64,000 bases of DNA from SAR202 cluster bacterium bin127. Lineage in GTDB: Bacteria > Chloroflexota > Dehalococcoidia > Lucifugimonadales > Lucifugimonadaceae. Each line of letters begins with the position of its first letter. The stretch's first letter is position 1. Shown here piece after piece: positions 48,015 through 59,435 of the stretch. A program made the translations under genes and the position numbers. Under the pieces are notes generated by a model. That model worked only from the letters and a program-made list of their open reading frames with translations. It did no database searches and was not told where the DNA came from. Location: assembly GCA_002239045.1 (NCBI GenBank), contig MPNN01000004.1:186001-250000 (forward strand), given 5' to 3'.

Positions 48015-48055
48015 CCGTTGGCGAAAGTGCCCGAGGATGTACCAGTTGCCAACGG
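48015..48055. promoter_or_regulatory. Inverted repeat upstream of the RM operon
   Basis: ccgttggc (48015-48022) / gccaacgg (48048-48055), 57-97 nt upstream of the methyltransferase start. Confidence 0.4.
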
Positions 48056-48100
48056 ACGGAATCCCGAGAGATGAGGCAACTAACCTCGGCGCGTACTCAT

Positions 48101-48202
48101 TTACCCCACAACCGCCGCGATCTCCTCCTCGGTCATCCCCGCTTCCCGCATGATCTCGTAGTTGTGTTCGTCCAGGGCGGACGACGATTTGGCGCTCAGA
48201 TC
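48101..48202 (-). pseudogene. C-terminal remnant of a CaiB/BaiF CoA-transferase gene
   Basis: Minus-strand DLSAKSSSALDEHNYEIMREAGMTEEEIAAVVG*; compare intact ASPALGEHNHEVLREAGLSEDEIAATVE* at 49304. Confidence 0.8.
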
Positions 48203-48244
48203 CGGGGACGCTGGTGATGGGGGTGGCTAGGTAGATGTGGGGCA
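48203..48244. repeat. Direct repeat copy B: 5' fragment of the deoxyribosyltransferase-like gene
   Basis: cggggacgctggtgatgggggtggctaggtagatgtggggca, encodes MPHIYLATPITSVP in minus. Confidence 0.9.
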
Positions 48245-48283
48245 ATTAGGGGAAGGATAAGTGACGTGTTGATTAGGTTCTTA

Positions 48284-48760
48284 CTAGGAAGCCGAGCGTG
48301 GGCGTCGCTCGGCTCGCTGACGAGCGCTTTCTTCCAGCAGTAGTTCCAAAGACTTGTCCGGCCTCACGAACCACTTCGACGCGTTGGCGAGTTCTTTTGC
48401 CTTCTCGATTTCCGCGTCCGGATCCCCCGAGACACGTGACGGCAGGATGATGTCCGCGTGGAATCGGTTTGCGCAGGTTGGCGTTCCCTCGACACAACAT
48501 TCCCCTTCGCGTGCTTGCCCCGCGGTCAGTGTGGCCCAACCATAGAAGTTGCGATCATTGGGGGTCTCGGCGACGGCGACGTTAAGGACTTCGAGTTCAA
48601 GTGGGCTGTGTATACGGTCAACTGAAATGTCGGTTACGGGGTGCGATTGGATGAATACCGTGGGCGGGATTTTATCGCGGTTTGCGCGTTTGGCATCTCC
48701 ACTTGATATGATGCGGCGCCCGATGACCTCTTCGTCTGCAACCGCCTTTGGGAGAGCCAT
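48284..48760 (-). CDS. Hypothetical protein, paired with the next gene
   Basis: Intact 158-aa ORF 5 nt downstream of the 132-aa ORF on the same strand. Confidence 0.6.
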   Translation of the reverse strand: MALPKAVADEEVIGRRIISSGDAKRANRDKIPPTVFIQSHPVTDISVDRIHSPLELEVLNVAVAETPNDRNFYGWATLTAGQAREGECCVEGTPTCANRFHADIILPSRVSGDPDAEIEKAKELANASKWFVRPDKSLELLLEESARQRAERRPRSAS

Positions 48761-48765
48761 GCAGG

Positions 48766-49164
48766 TTAACCGTTGGAAACGTCTATCTTGAGCATTGATT
48801 CACGCAAGAATTCTTGCGGAATGTCGTCGGCTGAGCTGAAATTCATGCGTGAGCGTCCACAGGCGAAATTAGTCAAACATCTCACGGGGCCGTCGTTCGT
48901 GACAAGCACCATTAGGTAGTGTCCGCGTTCGTTAGTCGCGTCGACAGTGACCGCACCCTCGGGCATTGGATACACCTCAAAGCGTTGAGGCGCGATCTCG
49001 TACATGGTCTCCAACAGACGCGTGGTTTCGGAGAGCGCCGTTGCGGACGGGATTTTGTATCCCTTTTCCGCGGCTTCCTCAATCACTTCGCTGAGGTCGT
49101 CGAGCGCGCTCTGCAATTCCGATGGGTAGTCGGCCTTGAAGAGGTCTTGTATCTTGACCGCCAT
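48766..49164 (-). CDS. Hypothetical protein, first gene of a two-gene pair
   Basis: MAVKIQDLFKADYPSELQSALDDLSEVIEEAAEKGYKIPSATALSETTRLLETMYEIAPQRFEVYPMPEGAVTVDA; intact, globular composition. Confidence 0.65.
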   Translation of the reverse strand: MAVKIQDLFKADYPSELQSALDDLSEVIEEAAEKGYKIPSATALSETTRLLETMYEIAPQRFEVYPMPEGAVTVDATNERGHYLMVLVTNDGPVRCLTNFACGRSRMNFSSADDIPQEFLRESMLKIDVSNG

Positions 49165-49303
49165 TTTTATCGATCCAACCTGATTTGAGTTTCCTCCAAG
49201 CCAGAGTCAGGCATCTCCCTACCTTGATATGTAGTCTATATCTACGATGGTATGTTTCGGACCGATGCGTTTTGCAAGGGAGTGCGGTACCGAAGATCCG
49301 CGT

Positions 49304-50608
49304 TTATTCGACGGTGGCGGCGATCTCGTCCTCGCTAAGACCGGCTTCCCTTAGCACCTCGTGGTTGTGTTCGCCCAGGGCTGGCGATGCTTTCATTTCG
49401 GGCATGCCGTTGGTGAAGTTTAGGATGGGGCCGGAGGTGCGGTAACGGTGGCCGGTGTGGTGTTCGAGTTCGATGATGTAGTTGTTGGCGGTGGCTTGTT
49501 CGTCCCAGACGAGGTCTTCGTTGAAGCGGATGGGGCCGCAGGGGATGTCTTTGGCGTTTAACTCTTCGACCCATTCGGCGGTGGTCTTGGAATCGAAGAT
49601 GTCCTCGAAGGTTTTCACCATGTCTTCGGCGAGTTGTTCGGCCTCGGGGGTGTTGATGTCGTAGTCGGGGTCGGTGACTCGAGGGTCTTCGAGGTTGAGG
49701 TGATTCAGCAGCCGTGCCCGCGCGGCCCAGTCGAGGGTGCCGAGGCACATGCCGCCGTCCTTCGTGCGGTAGGCGCGGTAGTAGCAACGGTAGATCGCAG
49801 GGCGGACGACGTTTTGGTAGTCGTGCTGGATCTCTTGGTAGTTCTTGCCCTCGGCGACGAGTTTCGGGTATCGCTCTTGATACCAAGTCATGGACGGAGT
49901 TGGTGCGTCGAGCATGTGGATAAGCCTCATGCACTGCATCGCCAAGGCGTTCATCATAAGGCTGGTCTCGACCTTTTGGCCCTTTCCGCTATCGCCGCGC
50001 CCGATGATTCCGGCCATGACTCCGGCGGCTGCGCAGTAGGCGGTGGAAAGGTCTATGTAGGACGACGACCAGACGACCTCGGGCTGACCACCAGGGTTGA
50101 TCTTGCCCTCAGAGGTGACGGCTCCGGTGAATCCTTGCATCACGAGGTCGAAGCCTGGCGCTCCGCCGAGGGGGCCCTTCATGCCGTATGCGGTGATGTC
50201 GACGTAGATGATGGCGGGGTTGATCGCGGAGAGCGAGTCGTAGTCGATGCCAAGGGCTTTGGCGGTATCGGGCCGGTTGTTCGAGATGACGCCGTCGGAC
50301 ATTTTGACGATCTTGGCGAGGGCTTTTTGGCCTTTATCGTCCTTCAGGTTCAAGGTGACGCTTTTGACGCCTCTGTTGAGGGGGAGGAAAGTGCGGCTTT
50401 CGCCAGGAGCGAAGGGTTGAGTGGATCGCCACGGGTCGCCGTTCGGGGGTTCGATCTTGATGACTTCGGCGCCCATGTCGGCGAGGATCTGTCCGGCGAA
50501 GGGTCCGGCGACGAAATTGCCGAACTCGATGACTTTGATTCCTTCGAGCGGGCCTTTTTGGTAGGCGCCGCTTTCGTCGGCTCCGTTTTGGGATGCGTTC
50601 TCAGTCAT
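49304..50608 (-). CDS. CaiB/BaiF family CoA transferase
   Basis: LEGIKVIEFGNFVAGPFAGQILADMGAEVIKIEPPNGDPWR; start ATG 50608 rather than 50734. Confidence 0.93.
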   Translation of the reverse strand: MTENASQNGADESGAYQKGPLEGIKVIEFGNFVAGPFAGQILADMGAEVIKIEPPNGDPWRSTQPFAPGESRTFLPLNRGVKSVTLNLKDDKGQKALAKIVKMSDGVISNNRPDTAKALGIDYDSLSAINPAIIYVDITAYGMKGPLGGAPGFDLVMQGFTGAVTSEGKINPGGQPEVVWSSSYIDLSTAYCAAAGVMAGIIGRGDSGKGQKVETSLMMNALAMQCMRLIHMLDAPTPSMTWYQERYPKLVAEGKNYQEIQHDYQNVVRPAIYRCYYRAYRTKDGGMCLGTLDWAARARLLNHLNLEDPRVTDPDYDINTPEAEQLAEDMVKTFEDIFDSKTTAEWVEELNAKDIPCGPIRFNEDLVWDEQATANNYIIELEHHTGHRYRTSGPILNFTNGMPEMKASPALGEHNHEVLREAGLSEDEIAATVE

Positions 50609-50698
50609 GATGATGCGAATATAACACTGAATGGTGCAGAGGGATGTGGTTTTGGAGAGGGGGCGGGAGCGTGAAGTGCCGAGTTGACCTCCCCCTAA

Positions 50699-50718
50699 CC
50701 CCCTCCTGAAGGAGGGGG
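50699..50718. repeat. Palindromic repeat (8-bp stem, tgaa loop)
   Basis: ccccctcc/tgaa/ggaggggg upstream of the CoA-transferase gene. Confidence 0.6.
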
Positions 50719-50910
50719 AATGTTTCGAGCCCATCTGAAGGAAGGGGGTGTTTTGGGATCTACCTGAACGGCGGGGATGTTCTGGGGTGCTGCCTTCCCG
50801 CCCTGCCCATCTGGATTCTGGCTTTCGCCGGAGGCCCGGTGGTTTGGCGTAATATCGAAGGCGTTGCGTTGGAGTTGAATGAATGGAGGTTCGTTGTGTA
50901 TACGACGGAT

Positions 50911-51651
50911 ATGTATGAGGGAATGATTGCGGAGACGGTCACCGTTCGGACTGATGACGGTGCCGCTATCAATGCGTATTTCGCGCGTCCGCTGGGGCCC
51001 GGGCCGCATCCGGGGATGGTTTTGGCGCATCATATGCCGGGTTGGGACGAGTGGTATCGGGAGTGTGCGCGGAAATTTGCGCATCATGGGTATGCGACGA
51101 TTTCGCCGGACTTGTATCACCGGATCGGTCACGCATCGCCGGAGGATGTGGCTGCACATGCGCGTTCCGAGGGCGGTATTCCTGACGACCAAGCGGTTGG
51201 TGACCTTGCGGCTTCGATGCGCTTTTTGAGGTCGTTGCCGAATTCGAATGGAAAGGTTGGTGCGTTCGGGACCTGCTCTGGGGGACGACACGTGGTGTTG
51301 GCCGCATCCAGGGTCTCCGGGTTCGACGCGGTGGTTGATTGCTGGGGCGGGCGCGTAGTCATGGATGATTCTGAGTTAACGGCAAACAACCCGGTGGCAC
51401 CGATCGATTACACCTCGGGGCTTTCGTGTCCGGTGCTCGGTTTGTTCGGTGAAGAGGACGGTAGTCCGTCGCCGGAGCAGGTGGCGATCCATGAGGCGGC
51501 GTTGAAACAGCATGGTAAGGCGTACGAGTTTCACATGTATGCGGATGCGGGTCACGGTTTCTTCTACTACGACCGGGCGCCCTACCGCCAAGAGCAGGCG
51601 GTAGACGGTTGGCAGAAGATTTTCGCGTTTCTGCCTAAACATCTCGGATGA
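50911..51651 (+). CDS. Dienelactone hydrolase family protein
   Basis: PGMVLAHHMPGWDEWYRECARKFAHHGYATISPDLYHRIG, GTCSGGRHVVLAA nucleophile Cys, DAGHGFF. Confidence 0.9.
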   Translation: MYEGMIAETVTVRTDDGAAINAYFARPLGPGPHPGMVLAHHMPGWDEWYRECARKFAHHGYATISPDLYHRIGHASPEDVAAHARSEGGIPDDQAVGDLAASMRFLRSLPNSNGKVGAFGTCSGGRHVVLAASRVSGFDAVVDCWGGRVVMDDSELTANNPVAPIDYTSGLSCPVLGLFGEEDGSPSPEQVAIHEAALKQHGKAYEFHMYADAGHGFFYYDRAPYRQEQAVDGWQKIFAFLPKHLG

Positions 51652-51684
51652 GGCACGATCCTACATCCCCAAGGAGAACAGAAT

Positions 51685-51957
51685 ATGTGCACGATGATTG
51701 CTGAGAAAACGGCGGTGACTGGCTACGGCAAAGGTACGCCGGGTTGGATGGAGGTCAATCAAGTGACGGTGTCGTATGACCATCCGTCGGAGATGACGCT
51801 GGAGCATGCGCTGAACATAGATTTTGTGGACTCGTCGCAGAAGCCCGGTCCGCGGATTGCGGTGGAGCTGACGCCGGAGTCGGCGAAACAGCTTGTGGAG
51901 TTGATCAACACTGCGCTCGGCAAGGGCGCGGTGGTGGACCCGGCGGCGTTTGAGTAG
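51685..51957 (+). CDS. Small conserved protein (DUF6295-like)
   Basis: MCTMIAEKTAVTGYGKGTPGWMEVNQVTVSYDHPSEMTLEHALNIDFVD. Confidence 0.65.
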   Translation: MCTMIAEKTAVTGYGKGTPGWMEVNQVTVSYDHPSEMTLEHALNIDFVDSSQKPGPRIAVELTPESAKQLVELINTALGKGAVVDPAAFE

Positions 51958-52138
51958 TCGGTCAGAATCGCTAACCTTCTAAAGCAGCAGCGTCCTAAAA
52001 TCGCAGCGTTGACCGCCCGATTGGGTTTCTGTGTGGGAGGAAATGACTGTGTGCGCGGGCCTGACATTGGTTCCAGGTGGGAGTTCGTGATTCCGTGCGA
52101 AGTTTCATTGAAGTTGCTTACCGAATTGGCGTGGAGTT

Positions 52139-54208
52139 TTGGAATTGCTGAATTTCCTCAAACCGCAAGGTAATCTTACTGACGCTGACCGAGAGCGAGG
52201 TCTTTCGGTCATGGGTAAGCAGATATTCGCCGCAGCGGGCGCGGACGGATTCGTTTCTGCGGGATTCCTCACGGCATTCGCGTTGCTGATTGGTGCATCT
52301 AACCTGCACATCGGCATCCTGACTGCCATCCCGTTCGCATCTCAAGCAGTGCAGATCGTTGCCGTCGTCACGATTGAGCGGATTCAGATGCGCAAGGCGG
52401 TCGTGATCGTTGCCTATCTCGTCGCCTTTTCGACTTGGATACCGGTTGCGTTGATCCCTTTCATTTTGGATGTTCCACACGCTGGAGCTGTGACATTGCT
52501 TCTGCTGTTCGTGGTGATACGTGGTGTCGCCACATCGTTTGTTACTACAGGTTGGAACAGTTGGTTACGAGACTTCGTTCCACCCGGTACGGCCGGTAAT
52601 TTCTTCGGAAGTCGGTTGAGAATGGCAACGATTGCGGCGATCATCACCGGATTGGGTGCGGCGGTATTCGTCGATTGGTGGAAAGGATTTGCCACCACGA
52701 ATGATGAAGTGCTCGGTTATTCGATTGCGTTTCTATTCGGGTCGATAATTCTCGGTTACAGCGCGGTGGGCTTTATATCACGGATTCCCGAGCCGCGGAT
52801 GGAGAGTAGTTCGAGTAGAAGCCTAGGAAGCACATTCAAGAGCGTTATCGCCCCGTTTGCGGACACCGATTTTCGTAAATTCATCAACTTCCTGTTTATC
52901 TTCTACTTTGTGATCAACCTCGCGGTTCCGTTTTTCGCCGTCTACATGCTGAAACGGTTAGACATGCCGCTCTCGTTGGTTGTGGGGCTTGGAGTGTTGA
53001 GCCAGATCAGCAGTGTGATCTTTTACCGAGTCTGGGGCAACTGGGCGGATCAGTTCGGCAGCAAGGTGATATTGTCGATTTCCGCATCTCTGTATTTCTT
53101 CGTGATCATTGGGTGGACGTTCACGACATTGCCCGAACGGCATGGCGGTACGATACCGATCTTAATTTTCATGCACCTTTTGTTGGGCGTGGCACTTGCT
53201 GGTGTGAATATCGGCGTAACGTCGTTGCGTATGAAGATGGCACCTGCTAACCAGGCAACGTCGTACATGGCGGCAGCGTCGTTGGCTCAGAATGTCGGTG
53301 CCGGTATTGCGCCTCTGATTGGTGGCGCATTCGCGGACTTTTTCGATACTCGCAGTTTCAGAATCGCCGTTCAGTGGATCGATCTTTCAGATGTTATTGA
53401 GCTTCCGGCGTTCTCGTTGACGGGGTATGATTTCTTGTTCGCGATCGCGTTCTTGCTCGGATTCTTGGTGATACCGACGCTGTCGAAGATCCGCGAAGCG
53501 GGTGAAACCGAAACGGAGATCGTTCTCGACGAGCTCAATCGTCAAACCCGGGAGAATCTGCGAATGCTCGGCGCGATACCGGGAGGCGGGTTCGTTTCGC
53601 ATTTGCCGATGACTGCCCGATACGTGCCTAGGGTGTCGGGGTTGGACATCGCGTTTGGTGTTACGGCGTATCAGATATCTGCTGCGACGAAGTCGTTGAT
53701 CGATGCCACGACCGCGGGTGGCGAGACGTTGAGGAATGTGCGGCGCCATGTGAGGGTGTCGGTCAGATCGGCATCGAGGAGCGTGCGAGGAGCACGATCA
53801 CAGGGCGCGCAGATTGCATTTGGGGTGACGCACGGGGCGGTCAAGGCGATAGCTGACGCGGGCACGGGGACGACGAGGCAGGTTCACGCGGCGATTAGGA
53901 CGGCGATAACAGCGACGAGTGAGGTTGCGGGTGATCCCCTGGAGGTTCTGTCAGGTGCGGCAAGAGGTGCGGTGGCTGGGACGATCGAAGCGGGCTACAC
54001 CGATGTAGATATTCCCCAGGCGGTTATCGGCCAGGCGCGTGCGGCAGCTCCGGACTTAGGAGTCACCGAAGAAGAAGCCGTGCAGGTGGCAGCACAGGCG
54101 GTCGTGGAGGCGATGAGTGACTTGCCGGTGTACGAGCAGGCAGAGGCATGGGACGCCATCTTGCGTGAGTTGGTCGCAGAGGACGACGAACGCCGTCCGG
54201 CGTCATAG
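52139..54208 (+). CDS. MFS transporter with ~220-aa C-terminal cytosolic extension
   Basis: 12-TM-like hydrophobic pattern to about residue 450, then a soluble Ala/Arg/Thr-rich tail; TTG start. Confidence 0.8.
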   Translation: MELLNFLKPQGNLTDADRERGLSVMGKQIFAAAGADGFVSAGFLTAFALLIGASNLHIGILTAIPFASQAVQIVAVVTIERIQMRKAVVIVAYLVAFSTWIPVALIPFILDVPHAGAVTLLLLFVVIRGVATSFVTTGWNSWLRDFVPPGTAGNFFGSRLRMATIAAIITGLGAAVFVDWWKGFATTNDEVLGYSIAFLFGSIILGYSAVGFISRIPEPRMESSSSRSLGSTFKSVIAPFADTDFRKFINFLFIFYFVINLAVPFFAVYMLKRLDMPLSLVVGLGVLSQISSVIFYRVWGNWADQFGSKVILSISASLYFFVIIGWTFTTLPERHGGTIPILIFMHLLLGVALAGVNIGVTSLRMKMAPANQATSYMAAASLAQNVGAGIAPLIGGAFADFFDTRSFRIAVQWIDLSDVIELPAFSLTGYDFLFAIAFLLGFLVIPTLSKIREAGETETEIVLDELNRQTRENLRMLGAIPGGGFVSHLPMTARYVPRVSGLDIAFGVTAYQISAATKSLIDATTAGGETLRNVRRHVRVSVRSASRSVRGARSQGAQIAFGVTHGAVKAIADAGTGTTRQVHAAIRTAITATSEVAGDPLEVLSGAARGAVAGTIEAGYTDVDIPQAVIGQARAAAPDLGVTEEEAVQVAAQAVVEAMSDLPVYEQAEAWDAILRELVAEDDERRPAS

Positions 54209-54403
54209 AGCGACACATTCAGGTCTAGTCCGCATTTGGGTTTACCCACGGTGCCGGCGCGTTTGAGCCGCCGATTCCACGCGCAATCCCGGATGTTGGG
54301 AAAATTCGGCTCGATTCAGGTTTGATTGCATCGGGAATCGAGACCTGCGCGCGCTGTACTGATAGGATTATGTTATCGATCAATGCCCCACCTTACATTC
54401 ACG

Positions 54404-54419
54404 CGCGCGTATACGCGCG
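54404..54419. promoter_or_regulatory. Perfect 16-bp palindrome inside an alternating purine-pyrimidine tract upstream of gyrB
   Basis: cgcgcgtatacgcgcg within acgcgcgcgtatacgcgcg-agcgcgcgcc (54401-54430). Confidence 0.6.
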
Positions 54420-54513
54420 AGCGCGCGCCATCACGAGTGTGGCGACACCTCCGTGAATCAGAGCAGACGGTTTGGCAAGCGCTGCGAGAGTTTGGTGCTA
54501 GGGTGCCTCCTAG

Positions 54514-57075
<2,562 letters not shown>

Positions 57076-57375
57076 TTGTACAGAAGATGTACTTCTAGAT
57101 TGAAGGTTTAGATAACAATCACAACAAGCACGTTGAAAATGTCAAGATGTTGTTTCGGACGCCGGTCGCTGAACGGGGATCGGTTCTGATTTCGGGTTGT
57201 AGGGATGTTGACAAGGTATCGAGATGTTGTTGAAATCTTGACGGACCAACTGATGCTGGTGGTAGTTGAGGATTCGCAATTCGGGATTTCGCGGTTAGTT
57301 GACAGTTTCTCGCGTGGAAGTCGCGAGGATATTGACAATGTGGTTTCGGGAATTCGCGTTGCTTCTAATTGGTTT

Positions 57376-59346
57376 CTATTTCCTTTTTTGAGACGTGACC
57401 CTGTTCAGCACTTCGGATTGTGCTTCTTCGACAACGCCGATCACCCGGTGTTCCACGCTCGCTGCGACGCGTTTAACAGGTGCGGCACGTTCGTAAATCT
57501 GGTTAATCCGATCTGCCCGCACGAACGTTGATCCTCGACCACTTAGTTCATTGGCATCCCTCCAATCTTCTAATTGCTGCCTCCAGATCTCATGGGACGC
57601 GAAGCTTTGGATTTTGCTCCCTATCACATCTCGCACGGCATCTAGAACCTTGTCTTTGTCAACCTTGCTCGCATTGGGTGAATGCCAATCCGCAGCGACC
57701 TCTAACCAATTTGAGATCTGATTCTGGAGAGACCCGGACAATTCTGCGACGGGGCGCAGTGTGTCGTATTCATCGGTGCCCAACTCGGCCAATCGACGGT
57801 TCAACGCTTTGATCCGGGTCCAATGCTCTTTCTGCCCACGAGTCGTCGGATCAATCCCCAGACGAATGTCCCAATACCTGCGGAATCCTCTGATACCGGT
57901 TTCGATTGCAGGCCCGATGTTGCCAGTGTCGAGGTGAAACGTCAGCGCAAGATTCTCATCGGAAGTGGCAGCATCCTGCAAATCAGACAGGAAATCCCTC
58001 AAATGGCGGATGATACCCCGGGGCAGTTTCGCGGTGTCCCGGTCCAGACCGCCGAAAAAGTAGGTATTCTCACCCAACCTCGCATTCAATCGCATCCAGA
58101 CAGATTCTGAGATTGAGCCTCTGAGGTTGGAAAGAGCGTTGGTGATTGAACCACGAACGTGGTCTACGCGTTGCTGTTGGGTGTTGATGTTGTCACCGCG
58201 CACCAAGTCGAAATGCGTGAAAGTTAAAGCCAATTTGGCGATTTGACCTCGGTCAGCCACTGTCCGCAACAAGGTCAACGGAGGTCCGACGATCGGCTGT
58301 TGAGCGTTGTCAACCAAAACTATCCGGTCAACGAGAGCAAATAAATCCGTGACATGGGTTGAAACACTCTCAGCCGAACTCACTCGGTGTCCCAAGCCTT
58401 CTCCGTCGATCAGCACTAGTCTGGGAGCTATTCCCAACTCGGGTTGCCGCGGAACGAATTTGCCTTGAACTCTGACACCGTCCACCAGTGGTGTCAGCAA
58501 TCGACCGTACTGAAGATGATGATTACTAGAAAACCAACGGATTTGCCTCAAAAATTCGGTACGGTCAGGCGATTCGTAGGTCCAAACTATCGGCCAATTT
58601 TTCGAATCCGTTTCGAGCGAACCCGCCTCCAACAAATCGAATCGGTCTTGGATCCTATCAAGGATTTGACTTCGTAGGCGTAGGACGTTAGGACTACCAG
58701 CGATGATCCGATCGAATACTGCCCACCAATCTTCATCGGACTGGCTGGCGTTACTACCTGAAAGTGAAAATCCAACTTGTGCCGATGTGCTTGCTTCTTC
58801 GGCTGTCGCAATCTGCACGACACGATCCACCAATACCCTGAGCTGGTCAGCATGTTGGCGACGCTCATTCGGCGGGACAGATTCGTTCAAAGGCAACTCT
58901 GGTTCCGGGCTCTCAAAACCGAAATCCAATTCATCATCGTCTTCTGTCTGGTCCTCAAGGGTACCTAGAACATACGACAACCTGAAGCGCTGTTCGGGAT
59001 GATTTAGCAAGGCATGCGCCACCTCTTTCGTCGAATTGCCCTCGATAACGCCTCTACATGCTGCTTGAATGCATTCTTCAACGTGGCCTATAACCGTTTC
59101 AAACGGTATGAATGTGATCGCTGCCGTGAACGGACCACTGTCCGTGGTGACTATCTCGATATCTGAGGTCGTCGTCCGCGCAGTTGAGATTGATGGGAAC
59201 CGATCGTTTGTGTGGTCCGAACCTATGAGGTGCCGCAAAAGCGTCGTCTTCCCGGCACCTGTCGTCCCAACGAACATGATGCGTGCGTATCCATCATCAC
59301 GTCCCGGCAACGGTATCTTGCTATCTCGAATCTGGCGCGCGTCCAT
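57376..59346 (-). CDS. Uncharacterised large P-loop NTPase (GTPase/dynamin-like?)
   Basis: Walker A RIMFVGTTGAGKTTLLRHLIGSD, possible switch ARTTTSDIEIV, Walker B RLVLIDGEGLGH, THFD-type motif (TFTHFDLVRGD), helical C-terminus. Confidence 0.7.
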   Translation of the reverse strand: MDARQIRDSKIPLPGRDDGYARIMFVGTTGAGKTTLLRHLIGSDHTNDRFPSISTARTTTSDIEIVTTDSGPFTAAITFIPFETVIGHVEECIQAACRGVIEGNSTKEVAHALLNHPEQRFRLSYVLGTLEDQTEDDDELDFGFESPEPELPLNESVPPNERRQHADQLRVLVDRVVQIATAEEASTSAQVGFSLSGSNASQSDEDWWAVFDRIIAGSPNVLRLRSQILDRIQDRFDLLEAGSLETDSKNWPIVWTYESPDRTEFLRQIRWFSSNHHLQYGRLLTPLVDGVRVQGKFVPRQPELGIAPRLVLIDGEGLGHRVSSAESVSTHVTDLFALVDRIVLVDNAQQPIVGPPLTLLRTVADRGQIAKLALTFTHFDLVRGDNINTQQQRVDHVRGSITNALSNLRGSISESVWMRLNARLGENTYFFGGLDRDTAKLPRGIIRHLRDFLSDLQDAATSDENLALTFHLDTGNIGPAIETGIRGFRRYWDIRLGIDPTTRGQKEHWTRIKALNRRLAELGTDEYDTLRPVAELSGSLQNQISNWLEVAADWHSPNASKVDKDKVLDAVRDVIGSKIQSFASHEIWRQQLEDWRDANELSGRGSTFVRADRINQIYERAAPVKRVAASVEHRVIGVVEEAQSEVLNRVTSQKRK

Positions 59347-59435
59347 AATTCAGTCCTTGGTTTGTGCCTTTAGTGAATATCGATCGGCGTTAACAATATA
59401 CCGCAGATATGGAAAGAGTCGAAGTCGAGAAATTC

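Noticed and set aside
47946-48245. 99-aa ORF MPHIYLATPITSVPGSERQ...
   Set aside because: Chimeric artefact: starts in the duplicated gene fragment, then reads out of frame through the CoA-transferase remnant.
49634-50674. 346-aa plus ORF
   Set aside because: Antisense of the CaiB/BaiF CoA-transferase gene; Val/Gly/Asp shadow composition.
57108-57531. Small ORFs on both strands between gyrB and the NTPase gene
   Set aside because: Convergent intergenic region with repeated gttgaca/tcaag words; no protein-like conservation signals.
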